Of a stretch of DNA of 64,000 bases, positions 20,761 through 31,640 are shown one piece after another (the first letter of the stretch is position 1; each line of letters opens with the position of its first letter). The position numbers were made by a program, and so were the translations under genes. The notes beneath the pieces are model-generated. The model was not told where the DNA came from. It searched no databases and was given only the letters and a program-made list of their open reading frames with translations. This DNA is from Malurus cyaneus samueli (lineage: Eukaryota; Chordata; Aves; Passeriformes; Maluridae), in the NCBI GenBank assembly GCA_009741485.1, contig CM019217.1, forward strand, positions 49,279,153 through 49,343,152, given 5' to 3'.

Positions 20761-22630
20761 TCACAGGCCATCTTTCCTGCAAATCCATTTTCCGTGTGTG
20801 ATAATCACACCCAGTCACAGACCTGCAGCCTCAAAGGTGCTGAACATACTCACCACATCCATGTGATGGGTGACATTCTCATGCCAAACAATTGCAGAGT
20901 ACTGTCAGTGCCAAATATATTCCTGGCCTTAAATGCTGTTTTCCCCCTTGTTGCATCTGTAATCTGTTCTTTCCCTGCCATAACTCAGTGCCAATGATGG
21001 TGATGATGCATTTTAATGCTTCTACCAGAATCTACCATAAGATGTTTCCTGCTTCCTATTCTTTCCCCCACATCAAACAGAAGGCAGGCAAAGGTAGAGC
21101 TGCGGGTTTTTTTGTTTGTTTTTTGTGGGTTTTTTGTTTTTTTCAAATCTCAGGATCAGTGACACAATATCAGGTGTTGGTGGGGTTAAGGCAGAAAATC
21201 ATTGTGAGAATTCGTTTCTTGTAAAAATGTCCATGGAGCTTCTTTTCTGATACTCCAGGCATTCCCAGTGGGTTGAGGTCTCTCAGCAGAAATTTGGAAT
21301 TTGAATCCTGTAAAACACAAACCAAGTGAAAATCTTGGAAATGGCCTCAGCTGTGTGGCAGTTTCCATGTGGTATTTTTGAAACACAAGTACAGGCTGAC
21401 CTTCCTGTACTTCAGTCATTCGGGGGTGAGTGGATGGAGAAAGAGAGAGCAAGAGAACAGCACTGTTTACCAGTCAAATCAGCCATTTCCCTGCTGATAT
21501 CACTGGTTTCTCTATTTTCTTTTGCACTTAATATTATGGAAGATATGAGGTATTTCAGACCTCCTTTGTGAACTACTCTAATACATCATTTATAAGGACT
21601 GCTTAGTAAAACTTTATTGATTGCACCTCAGATTTTGATAGACTAATATCACAGCTGAAAACTGTGATTTATGAAAATTTTTGAGCAGTAAGTAATAGTA
21701 ATAGGATGGAGGAGGTGGTGTGGGGGAGCAAGTCCACAGAGGAGTGAAAAAAACCCTATTTTTTTCCCGAGTCAAGAGTATGTAGGAAAAACATGTAGTT
21801 GTGATCTTTTTCAGTAGCAGAGATTTGTCAGAGATTTGACAAACGCACATCCAGGGCTGTTAAAGGTGCTGGCATGGGCTTCTTCACTTTTGAAAAAAAT
21901 TCCATGTGCAAAACTCTCCACTTGCTGCCACAGCACGACAGTGTCTGAACAAGGAAGCACCTGAAAGTGGGGAACTGCGCCCCTCTGAACCCCAGAGAGG
22001 GGTTCTGTTGGGAAAATAGTCTGTACTCTCTCCTGGTAGCCTGCTGGATGGCTTCCCAAAGGAAAAAATGCCAGCAGATCGCATATGTTTGGGGGCAAAT
22101 GTCTGGAAATAAGTCATCCTGACACAGAGTGTTCCAGAAATTCAGGTTTTCTTGAGGGCAGTGGTGATTCCAGAGGGCTGAAGTGAGGGAGCTAAAGGGC
22201 TTCAGAGAGCAGCAGCTACATCTTCACAGCTTAAGTTTCACCATTATCCTAATTATCATCACTAAGGGATTACTCAAGCGAAACTTTATTATTATTATCA
22301 TCATCATCATTAATTTTGAGACAGGAATTGTAGACATTACGTGTGTGTACCCCACAATTAGGACTTTTACAAGATTTAAGCCCTCACCAAGAGGACAAAA
22401 CAGAAAAATTGACTGGGTTGCTAATCTATAAAGCCTTTGGGACCCTCGTGCCTGAAGTTCTCTTGCATGTGATAACCAAGAGTCTTCAATTTCACAGGCC
22501 TTTCCAACAGCAGAAAAAAATCCCGACAACCCCCAGAGTCTGGTCAAAGCCTTAAGGCTGCATATTCATGCCAGCACAGGAGAGCCTTATAACTCCCCAC
22601 TTGGCATCTGAAATACTCCTTGGAGCGTGG
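20760..22630. other. No gene seen: unique sequence with short simple repeats
   Basis: Contains a T/G-rich run (21100-21145) and a trinucleotide repeat (22287-22313). Otherwise unique AT-leaning DNA with short uninformative open frames. Confidence 0.6.
22287..22313 (+). repeat. Trinucleotide repeat (ATT)n(ATC)n
   Basis: TTATTATTATTATC followed by ATCATCATCATTAA. A switch from ATT to ATC units within one tract. Confidence 0.9.
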
Positions 22631-23460
22631 AGCTCCAAAAACATACGGTTACGTCACAGTAATCAAGTACAATCAAATCCAAGCTTCCACCTGCAATTTG
22701 CAACTGCATTTGGATGGGGTTTTGTATAAGCAATTGTGTCATACCAGTAACGTGGGCTGATTAGTGCGGGGAACAACACGATGCTCCGTTAGCCTTACGG
22801 CACAGTTGCTGCCTGGGTTTGCTCCAAGAGGAACCCCACATAATTAACATGACTCTCACCCTTTCACTTTTAACATGCTTCCTAATTAAGCTCTCCAGGA
22901 TTTGAACTTCACTATCTGGCTGCAGTGGCTGGAAAATGATTTATCCCCCGATGATGGTCACTAGCGCCAAGCTCGCTGTCAGGAAAGCACGCTGAAGCAT
23001 TTAACTCTATGAATTATTTCAAGCCTTCTCCTCTCCTGTTAAAGTAGGGAGGTCTGGTGCAAAACCTTGCATTTCAAAGCCAGCTCGTCAATGTGCAGAT
23101 GTATCCATAGGCCATCTCTTGCCTGTTTGTGTATAATGGACATATATGCATAAGGAATGATAAGGGTGCATATAAAATCATATAAAAAGCCTTTGACCTG
23201 TAATTAGCCTATCTTACTTTTTTTTTCTTTTTAAGTCTTTATGTCACTCCATTTGCAGATTAATTAAACCTAATAGATGTAATGAAACGCAAAGGGAGCC
23301 GATCGCTTTGTAGAGATTTAATATTGATTTGTACGCTAAACCGGCTTTAGTGGATTTTAAACAATTATTGCCAATAGATAAATTTCTGCAATAACTCTTT
23401 TATGTAGAAAAAGGTCCTGTCGAGGTACAAAGTCTACCCATGCATATAGGTAATATCTAA
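22630..23460. promoter_or_regulatory. Candidate conserved non-coding element E
   Basis: Long block mixing AT-rich homeobox-type words (CAGTAATCAAG, GCTGATTAGTG, CATAATTAACATG, CTAATTAAGC, CTGTAATTAGCC, GATTAATTAAACC, TTTAATATTG, AACAATTATTG) with retained CpGs (GGTTACGTCAC, AACACGATGCTCCG, CCTTACGGC, CTAGCGCCAAGCTCGC, GAGCCGATCGC, TACGCTAAACCGGC). No coding frame and no repeat similarity. One of the strongest conserved-element candidates by composition. Confidence 0.55.
22649..22657 (-). promoter_or_regulatory. CRE-like site (GTGACGTAA on minus strand)
   Basis: TTACGTCAC on the plus strand contains a TGACGTAA variant of the cAMP-response/ATF element, at the left edge of element E. Confidence 0.35.
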
Positions 23461-24032
23461 GTCCCCCACCCCCATTTGTATTTGCACAGCACCTCCAGAT
23501 CCTTAGCTGAAAGGTGCTGTTTACACAACACTATTTTAATTTCACATGACAAATGTGCTACCATGAAGCTAAACATTCATCATTACCCGGGCGCGCTTTT
23601 CCCCTCTGTGGGGAGAAGCAGTGTCAACTACTGGCACAGGCTCTCCGCAGATAACAGCGGCTGGGGAATAGCAGTCGTGTACCAGAGGAATCCCATTCCT
23701 GAAAAAAAAATTCACTGTGGATGTGCCCGGGGGCCAGAGGGACCTCGGATACCGCGGCTCCTGAATTAGGCTGGGATTCTGCCTTCCAAAGCCGCGAATC
23801 CCTGACTGGTTTAAATCTCAGCAGAGTGGGCTGCAAGGGCAGGCAGCCCCGCCTGCCTTCATCCATCGCGGTGCCAAAATGGGAAGGACGTGGAGCCGGC
23901 AATGATGATGAGAGCTCACATGAATCCCCCGGGCCTGCAAGCAGGGTTTCCTAATTGTCAGCTGTGCTGCGCCAGGCTTGTTTAAAATAATTAGAGTGCA
24001 GCGGCTTAAACAGACCGGAGAGGGTCGGGTGG

Positions 24033-24063
24033 TTTTTTTTTTTGGTTTTTTTTTTTTTTTTTT
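24033..24063 (+). repeat. Poly-T tract (T11-GG-T18)
   Basis: Two T runs separated by GG. Confidence 0.95.
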
Positions 24064-24271
24064 AAATCCTCCATATGGTTTTTTATCAGTTGCTATCAGC
24101 TCCCTGCTCATTTCTGACACATCACTCTGCCAAGCAGGGGGATGGGAGGGGGAGGGGAAGCAAGGTATTATATTTAGTACACGAACGCAGTCAGAAAGAA
24201 AGAGGACGAGCCAGCACCAATGTATGCGATGGATGGAAACAATACAGCCAGCACACCCAAACTATATTATT

Positions 24272-24300
24272 AAAAAAAAAAAAAAAGGGAGGGGGGGAGA
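24272..24300 (+). repeat. Poly-A (15 A) followed by G-rich run
   Basis: Fifteen A then GGGAGGGGGGGAGAG. Confidence 0.95.
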
Positions 24301-24532
24301 GAAGAAAAATCTGTTTGCTCCCCTTCCTCCTCTCGTTCCTCCAAGAGGGCTAGCTGAAATCTTTCTTAATTACCGCTTATTTCAATGACAGAATTGTAAT
24401 TTATCATTTAGTTGTAATTTGACATATGTTCACACCTTTGCCATTTCCAATTTCCTCCTTCACTCTAATTGTCTGCCTGGCTCGCCTGTCACGCTCGCCT
24501 CCTGGGATTAATTCGAGCTGTCTGTCTGCAGC

Positions 24533-24564
24533 GGGCTGGCGGCGCGCTCGGGGCTGGCGGCGCG
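24533..24564 (+). repeat. 14-bp direct repeat GGGCTGGCGGCGCG
   Basis: Two exact copies at 24533-24546 and 24551-24564, 18 bp apart, inside the CpG-rich core of element F and directly abutting the GTGACA-G-TGTCAC inverted repeat. Confidence 0.95.
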
Positions 24565-24577
24565 GTGACAGTGTCAC
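24565..24577. promoter_or_regulatory. Inverted repeat GTGACA-G-TGTCAC
   Basis: Two TGACA cores head to head with a 1-bp spacer, flanked by GCGCG on the left and, after three bases, CGCGC on the right. This matches a dimeric TALE homeodomain (MEIS/PREP/TGIF) arrangement. Confidence 0.5.
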
Positions 24578-24829
24578 TGCCGCGCACCGTTTAGCCAAGG
24601 CATTACCCGCCCGTCACGCTGCCGCCCCGCCTCAGCCCCCGGTGTTTATTGTTTAGCCCGCTTTTTGCATTTCTGACTTTTCGGGGTTTTATTAGGCTCT
24701 AATTACGCTCCCCGGCTGTCAGCTGAAAGGAGAGGGAACCTTGCCGTAATTAGGGGGAGGGAGCCCCGGCGGCGGGGATGCGGGAGCCGGTAGATGTCTC
24801 TCGCTCTGCCTCGAAAATGCACACCGGCT

Positions 24830-25918
24830 CTAAATGCTCTGCCTTCATTTTCCTCAGCGGCTGTTTGTGCTCCTCTGCCTCGCTGGCGTGGCCTCCACAG
24901 AGCAATTGCAGCCTCCTTCCCCGGCTTTTTGGCCTCCCCGACCCTGCTCTTCCTCTTTAACACAGTTCATTCAGCTTCAACATCCTCCTTAAACAACCTT
25001 TCCGTGGCCAGGTCCTGCTCCACCCTCCTGCAACTCCACGCGCCGGGGATGGATTTGGCGCAGGGTGTGTTTGCTCGCCGAGGATGGTAAATAGCAGGGA
25101 GAGCCCTGTGTGCCCAACATGAGTGTACACCGTGGCTAACGATTAACCCTCCAGAAGCTGCCTTGGCCACCAAGGAGGTGCGTGGGCTCCTTTACCCATG
25201 GCTGGTCCTGCTGTGTTTGTGCTGACCTGGTCTTGTCCGTGGAAATCTGTAACGTGTGAGGCGGCTGCTGCCGGGCCGCAGAGGCTGCTTGTTTCCATCA
25301 AAGAAGAGAGAGATTTCACCAGCGTTGCACAGTAATGCCTAGAATTAGGTTCTCAGCCACTCTTTTAATGGGCAACAGCCGAACAGTCACACCATGACTA
25401 GTTACCTGGCCCCTCTCTCTCTGTCCCACCCAGATCTCTCCCAGAGGCTGTCCTGTGCACCCCCAAAGCACATATGGATGCCATATAAATCCATATACAG
25501 ATGCCATATGCATCTTGCTCTGGCAGAGTATCCGACACAGCGGCAGCACCCATGGGGGACCACCCTCAGAGCTCCTCTTATGGATAAGGATGGCTGGAGA
25601 AAGCTCTTCAGTGTAGCTGCTGCTTCTATTCCTTTAATATTATTTCTTTCAGCGTTTGCCTGAAAGGATAGGAAACATCCATTCTTTTCCCAGTTTTCCT
25701 AGGAGATTTTTGCACAAGCATGGATCTGTTTTTGCAGATGTTTCACAAAAGTTGTCCAGCCCCAGCCACAAAAATGGAAATTTTTTCCCCAAAAGAAAAA
25801 CTTAGCTAACCAGCTGAGCAGATACTCGGAACAGTTTGAGGACAGAAAGCATCCTCATCCTTTGCCTTGGTTATCAGCATCTCCTACTGTGTGGCCCGCC
25901 CCAAATTCCCCATGTTGG
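24830..25918. other. No gene seen: unique sequence up to the LTR
   Basis: CpG falls away after about 25090. At 25470-25510 the words CATATGGATGCCATATA and CATATACAGATGCCATATG form a short imperfect duplication. No exon signals recognised. Confidence 0.55.
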
Positions 25919-26494
25919 TGTTGTGGTTTAACCCCAGCTGGCAGCTAAACCCCCATACATGTGCTCACTCACTGCCGACCCGCGTCAGGATCAGGGAGAG
26001 GACTGGATGGGTAAAAGTGAGAGAATTCATGGGCTGGGATAAAGACCATTTAATAGGGAAAGTTGCTCGTGCAAGGAAGGCAAAACAAGAAACTTAACCA
26101 TCACTTCCCTCTGGAAGTTCAGTCATCCCCAGGAAAGCAGGGCTCCATCACATGTAATGGTTACTCGGGTAGACAAAAGTCATCACTCCAAATGTCCCAT
26201 CTCTACTCCTTTCCTCTGACTTATGTGCTAACAGTGAAGCCATTTGGTGTGGGATCTCCCTTGGGTCAGTTGGGGTCAGCTGTCGCAGCCGTGTCCCCTC
26301 CCAGCTCTTTGTGCACCCCCAGCCTCCCCTCTGGTGGGATGGAGTGAGGAGCAGAAAAGGGATTAACTCAGTTCAAGCTCTGCTCAGGAATAACAAAAAC
26401 ATTCCCGTGCTACCAATACTGTTTCCAGTTACCCAAAATGCAGCCCCATACCAGCTACTGTGAAGAAAACTAACTCCCAGCAAAAAGGAGTACA
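25919..26494 (-). mobile_element. Solo LTR of an avian endogenous retrovirus
   Basis: Begins TGTTGTGGTTTAACCCCAGC and follows the block order of an LTR family common in bird genomes: GGATAAAGACCATTTAATAGG, CAGGAAAGCAGGGCTCC, CCTTGGGTCAGTTGGGGTCA, GTGCACCCCCAGCC, CATACCAGCTACTGTGAAG. On the minus strand the order is a degenerate TATA region (about 26230) and then an ATTAAA polyadenylation signal (plus TTTAAT, 26049-26054), so the LTR's sense strand is minus. No internal gag/pol/env-like sequence lies on either side, so it is solo. Flanking target-site duplications were not evident; the 3' edge at 26494 is approximate. I do not assign a named subfamily. Confidence 0.8.
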
Positions 26495-28021
26495 CCATCC
26501 ACATTTCTTCCACATTTCTTTCTCCTCCACAGGCTACCCAAGTAAAGATACATAAAACAAGGAAAAGAGATAAACTACCTATTCCAGCTGTTAGACGAAG
26601 CCTGAAAATGCTGAACAAAATGTTTTCAGACAGAAAAAGTCACATATTTATTAATTTATTCATTTTCCGATGATTTTAAATGTCCCATCCATCAGAATCT
26701 GCATGAAAGAGAAACCCACAGAAGCAAGAGTAAGTTGGCCACCATTGCCCCCTGCACCGGGAGGTGAATTTTGGAGCAGGCTCCTCTGCACTGCATCCTA
26801 CATGCCCTGTCCCCACACACAGCCTGTAAGAATGGTGATCTCCCTCCACAATCTTTATTTCTGTCTGCTCTTGTCAACGGCGTAGCTTTGGGTAAGTGCT
26901 TTAAGCCCAGTCTCGATGGTTCAGGTGCCTTAACAGATACCATAAGTGTTTAAAATTAAGCGAATGCCCTGAAAACACAAACCCATCCAACTGATATAAT
27001 TCCTCCCTCCTTAAAATTAGCCCACAAAACCCCTTGCTCTGGGCCATCCTGAGCCTTTCTAGGCATCACCTTGGCAACACACCACAAAAACAACCCAAGC
27101 AGAGAGTGAAAGCTAGAGGTCAGTGCATCTTGGCACTTTCAAAACCCAAAGGAATTAATTTTGGAGCCAACGGACACTGGGGAAAAAAACAACCTAAACC
27201 ACCACTCCAGTTTAGCTGGGAGCAGAAAAGCAGTGGTTGGCAGCACCATGAGAGGTTGGCAAGATGCTGCTGTTTGGAAATCCCTGGCTCAGGGGCATTT
27301 GCCTTCCCACAGTGGTGTGAGCAGGCAGAAATGCTCCTCAGAGCCCAGGTACACAGAGCAGCTAGCACAGCACTGCTGGGAAATATTTAATGACTTGTAG
27401 GAGGCAAGACTGAACGGATTTACATTTATCTGGATTTCTTTCTCCCTTTCAGTGTCTTATTCCTACACCACTGACCTTTTAAAATTATTTCTTTACCCAC
27501 TGACTTTGTTTTCTGCATGTTGCCATTCTTGCCTTCCAGATTCCCTCCTTTTGCCATCTAGGATGGCCAGCCTTCTCAGGCAGTTTTGTTTGAGCACCAG
27601 GATTTTTCTGATGTGTCTGCAAACTCTGAAGAAACAGCATTTCTGGCTCCCTTAGCTGCCAAATTGTGAGAAAACATGAAGTGCCTCAAGCTGAATCCTA
27701 AAAAAGGTTTTCCAAATATTTACTCACATGCTGCAGCCTTGGTCTAAAGACTTGGCTATGAGGTACTTATTATTTAGTATTAGAGCTTCTCTATATTTAT
27801 GGCCCATTTCATATATCAGCTATTTAACTGGAAATGGTGTTGGAAATCAATGTACTCATTAGAAGTCAATGCTAAGTGCTTTTGAAAATTCACTTTCTTT
27901 TTCATTTCTCCTAGCTATCAATTTTGTTGTTGTTTTAAACCTGACATCCCGAGGCCTTATTCATTAATAGATAAGCAGTCATAAGTAGGTTATGAGCATA
28001 CAGGAGGCTCGTCTGCCACAC

Positions 28022-28040
28022 TGGCACACCCAGTGTGCCA
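28022..28040. repeat. Perfect inverted repeat TGGCACAC-CCA-GTGTGCCA
   Basis: 8-bp arms with a 3-bp spacer. It overlaps a second one, CACACTGG-CACAC-CCAGTGTG, so two alternative hairpins share the same DNA. TGGC/GCCA half-sites resemble NFI halves, but the 11-bp gap is not the canonical spacing. Confidence 0.85.
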
Positions 28041-28329
28041 TTTCCCACCTAGAAATACATCTGATTTTTCAAGGATGGTGTCTCCTTCAACTCACAGAGG
28101 GTCTCTGAAAACCACACACTTTTGTTGTATCAGTGGTGAGAATGTCAAACTCCAAATGGAAAGGAAGGATGAATCCAGACTCCAGATGGAAAACAACCTT
28201 ACAAGCAATTTCCTTTACAGTACAAGCTGCAGTGCTCTGCACCCTTCTCACAGAAGCTTGATCAAGAATAGATGAAGAAAACTCTTTTGTTATTCTACAG
28301 TTTGCAAGTTAACTTCCTAAAATCAAATC

Positions 28330-28383
28330 CACTTTTGTTTAAAATATAAAAGTATATATAATTATATTATATAAATATAAAAA
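28330..28383 (+). repeat. AT-rich low-complexity stretch
   Basis: Nearly pure A/T with TATATAATTATATTATATAA words. Confidence 0.8.
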
Positions 28384-28709
28384 GAAACCTCGGCGAAGAG
28401 AGCATCAAGCACTGTAGCTGTCTGCAAGAGTATGAAATACTTACAAATAACAGAGAAAAAAAGCTCATTCATTTTGTTTGGAAAAAGGAATGAATTCATT
28501 TTCCTTTGAAGAAAGCACTCTCATCTATCCCTTAACTTTCACATAGGGAGCAAGTACCATGTTGATCCTTAAATGTAATGCTCTGGGAATCTGTAAGTAG
28601 GAAAAATCAAGGTGGTGTCCTCATGGAAATTTTTTTGTGCACTAAAATATAGTAGTCACCATTGGTGCCCGCTATAAAATTTTTATATGTAGAAAGTGGC
28701 AGGCTATCA

Positions 28710-28738
28710 CACTTTTTATATATGCATATATAAAAGTG
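28710..28738. repeat. AT-rich palindrome centred on TGCA
   Basis: Central 16 bp TATATATGCATATATA is a perfect palindrome. With one bulged T the arms extend to CACTTTT and AAAAGTG. It is flanked by direct repeats AAAGTGGCAGGC (ending about 28704) and AAAGTGACAGGC (from about 28733). Cruciform-prone. Confidence 0.85.
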
Positions 28739-29457
28739 ACAGGCAGGAATAGGATGCCTGGAGCTGTAAGATATGAGTGTTATAGGCCACAATCCTTTTA
28801 TTTTTATTGTTTTTATCTCAATGGGAAAAGTTTCCTGTCATTAGCTCAAAAATGCAATACAAATATTCTCTTTTTCTGAGGCCTGAACACACAGAGAAAC
28901 CTTTCCACTTTCACATCCAGGTGTTTAGCACTGCTGCTCTCTGCTTGTTAGCATTCCAGGGGGAATTATGGCAAGCTGTGGGACCAGTTCTGGCTGCTGG
29001 GACCACAAGTTCCTGCTGTACAGCTGAAGCACCACAGGCGGGAGGGTGGTCATAAGAGCCTGCCAGGTAAAGCTTCACAATATTTGAGTGCTGTTTCTAG
29101 CTTTGTGTTTCTGCTCCTTGGCATCTGAGAAGGAATGAAGAAATGGAGGAGGTAAAAGGAGGCGATACACCACGGGATGCAGAAACAATGCCAGCTGTCC
29201 ATCTTTGTCCAGAGCATTATATCTGGCAGGAATATCACTGGAGGCTTTGGGAGAATAAACAGAAATCCTTCGGCGCAGAGAAATCTACTGTACCAGCTCA
29301 CCACCCACCTTCAAAGAGAGACATACTCTCAAATACCTCAAATCCAGCATTTATCCATGGCCAGTGTCATGGTTGAAATCCCTGTGGCAGTCCTGGTATC
29401 CAGAAGGTCCTTGCTCCTGCCCACCTCAGAGTTCACAAGTGGCTGTGGCCACTAAAT

Positions 29458-29600
29458 GGATCATTTAGGTTGCAAAATGATCACAAATGATCACAAATGA
29501 TCACAAACGATCATAGGATCATGTAGGTTGCAAAAGCTTCTAAGATCACAGCTACTGAGATTTGTCAGACTTGTCTTTTGGACCTGGAAATTATATTTGG
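29458..29600 (-). mobile_element. CR1 3'-end relic, internally duplicated
   Basis: GGATCATTTAGGTTGCAAAA (29458-29477) and GGATCATGTAGGTTGCAAAA (29516-29535, followed by GCTTCTAAGATCAC) match the minus-strand form of the avian CR1 3' end as I remember it (GAATCATTTAGGTTGGAAAAGAC then CTAAGATCAT). Between them lie three to four tandem ATCACAAATG units. This looks like a short CR1 tail that expanded locally. Its right boundary is uncertain. Confidence 0.6.
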
Positions 29601-29724
29601 GTGGAAATTGAGTACTTCAGGCACTAAAGCCAGGGGGAAGAAGTATGGGCTAGGGGAGACACCCCAGAGGTCCCACAGCACAGTGTGGGACAGATTCTGC
29701 TGGGTGGGAGATGTCTGCTAGATC

Positions 29725-29777
29725 AAACAAGGAAAGAAATGTCTGGAGGACAAACAGGGAAAGAAACTCTGGAGGAC
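29725..29777 (+). repeat. ~27-bp tandem duplication
   Basis: AAACAAGGAAAGAAATGTCT plus GGAGGAC, then AAACAGGGAAAGAAACTCT plus GGAGGAC. Two units, one 1-bp indel and a few substitutions. Confidence 0.85.
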
Positions 29778-31617
29778 CTGCAAGGAGCATTCAGTTCCAC
29801 TGACATCTGTCACTGTAAGTGCTGGATTTACACCTTGAAATTTGTTGGGGAAAAAAAGTCAGGGAGAAATAAAGTAATAACCTGAACAGAAAAAGAATTG
29901 TTATCAGAAAATTATTTGTAATGCAGCCTTTAAAATAAATATCACAGCTATTCCTGTGCTTTACAGTGTCACTTCTAACTCTAAAAAGTCAGTGTGTAAA
30001 TCTAATGGAGTAGCTATTCATAAAAGTTCAGCTTGAGTAATAAAAGTAACAATTTTCTGTAATGATATTTTATAGATTTGAATAAGACATATAAAATATT
30101 TTTGCTTTTACAGCATATGTAAAGAGAGTAAGTATACCATGCCTATAAAACAGGGATTACTTTTAAATTCTTAAAATATTTCTGGAACAAAGTAAATAAT
30201 ACTCATATTTTTTTCCAGTGAAAAGCCACATAGCAAACTTTTCAAATATTTTATATGAAAACAATTCTCCTGCAGCTTCAGAGAAGACATAACACACTTC
30301 CCTCTCATCTTTTAATAAAGGAAATTCACAGGCGCTTTCCCCTTCCTATTGCATATCCTTCCCTCTGAGCCCTTCAGCCCAGTTCTTTGGCAGTGTGAGT
30401 GTGCTACACGTGAAGTTGGGATTTTATCCCCTGTGGTGTAGTTTTCACAAATGCCAACTGAATGCTGCAAAAAAAAAGATTTCATCAAGAGTGAAGGAGA
30501 AGGAAAAACACAAATCTGAAAGGTAGGAAGCCTGAACTTGTGATTTACTTTGCACTGAGTCTGTGGGGAAAATACTGAGTTTTAATGAGGTATTGTGGAT
30601 TGTACACGAGGGCGGGTGAGATCAGAGCCTGCGTCTCAGACCTGAGCCTGCACCAGAGCAGGGCAGAGCTCGATGCCACCCTCCAGGTCAGAGGGACATT
30701 GGTGGACAGTGGTTGTCACTGCTGCACCGTCTGGGCTCCAGCCACCCTGGCACAGGCGCCTGGGGACCCCACTGTGGCACTGTCCCAGAGCAGCTCTGTC
30801 ACATTCAACAGTGGAGTCCTGGAGCACGATGGTGGTCCATGCCTGGTCCAGCCACACCTCCAGCAGCGTGGGACACTGGGAGGATGGGTTTGCAAAGTGA
30901 GGGTGCCCATGCGAGGGGAATGGGTGGGCAGCTGGGCACTCCAGCTCTTTACAGCCACGGGACAGCCACCCCCAGCGCAGAGCTGAAACTTGTGTAACTT
31001 GTAATCCCGTGAAAATGCAAAACCTAGTTAATGTAAACATCTCTAGTTAGTAAAGCCTTATGAAAGAGACCAGAAATTGTGTGGCATGCATATATGTGAT
31101 TATTTCTAAACCTATTTCTATTGGGCTTCTCTCAATAAAATTCCCAGATTGCTCTGTCCAAACGTGCTTTGGGCTACCTTCAGTGAAAAGCCCAGGAGCG
31201 CTATTTGATTAAGTGGTTAAAATGAGCCCCAAAAGGATGGCCCCGCGTGGGGCTGCAGCCCGGTGGCCTGGATTGATGCTGGCTCCCAGCGCTGGTGCAC
31301 AGCCAGCCGCTTGCCCTGCAGCTCCAGCCTTTCCGCAGGGAACCGCGTCCTGTTCGCTCTGATCACAGCCCAGCAGGGGCACGGGGAGCTGAACCGGACC
31401 CGGCAGCAGCCTTGGCCTCGCCCCGCACCGGCATCACCCCGACAGCCCCTCCGCTGCCTTCATCTGCCCATTCCCTGCACAGCCAGCACCCCGGGATTGC
31501 ACCCATGTGTACAGACACGCTGTTACCATCCAGAATGTGGAATTGCGAGTTTGGCTGCTCCCTGCCCTGACATCCCTGTGTGCTCACTGCTGGAATGCAC
31601 AAACTCCTCTGCAGTTT

Positions 31618-31640
31618 CACACACACACACACACACACAC
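31618..31640 (+). repeat. (CA)n microsatellite, ~11 units
   Basis: Uninterrupted CA repeat. Confidence 0.98.

Larger units (their letters stand above)
23460..24350. other. No gene seen; T, A and G runs
   Basis: Partly CpG-bearing (ACCCGGGCGCGC at about 23586; ACCGCGGC at about 23751), with a T-rich run (24033-24063) and an A15 plus G-rich run (24272-24300). Open frames up to 136 codons run through these low-complexity runs and are not credible. Confidence 0.6.
24350..24830. promoter_or_regulatory. Candidate conserved element F with CpG island and TALE-type sites
   Basis: The left half is AT-rich with conserved-looking words (CTTAATTACCGC, CAATGACAG, GTAATTTATC, CTCTAATTGTC). From 24480 CpG becomes dense, about 34 in 340 bases, while AT homeobox words persist (GGGATTAATTCGAG, CTCTAATTACGC, CCGTAATTAGG). 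TGACA/TGTCA, the MEIS/PREP/TGIF core, recurs: CCTGTCACGC, GGTGACAG, GTGTCACTG, GGCTGTCAGC. It also holds a 14-bp direct repeat and an inverted repeat (separate entries). It could be an enhancer, or the CpG promoter of a non-coding RNA. Confidence 0.6.
26495..29457. other. No gene seen: AT-richer unique sequence
   Basis: Contains an AT-rich low-complexity stretch (28330-28383), two small palindromes (28022-28040 and 28710-28738, separate entries) and no recognisable exon or transposon. Open frames reach 118 codons (27034-27390, +) without protein features. Confidence 0.6.
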
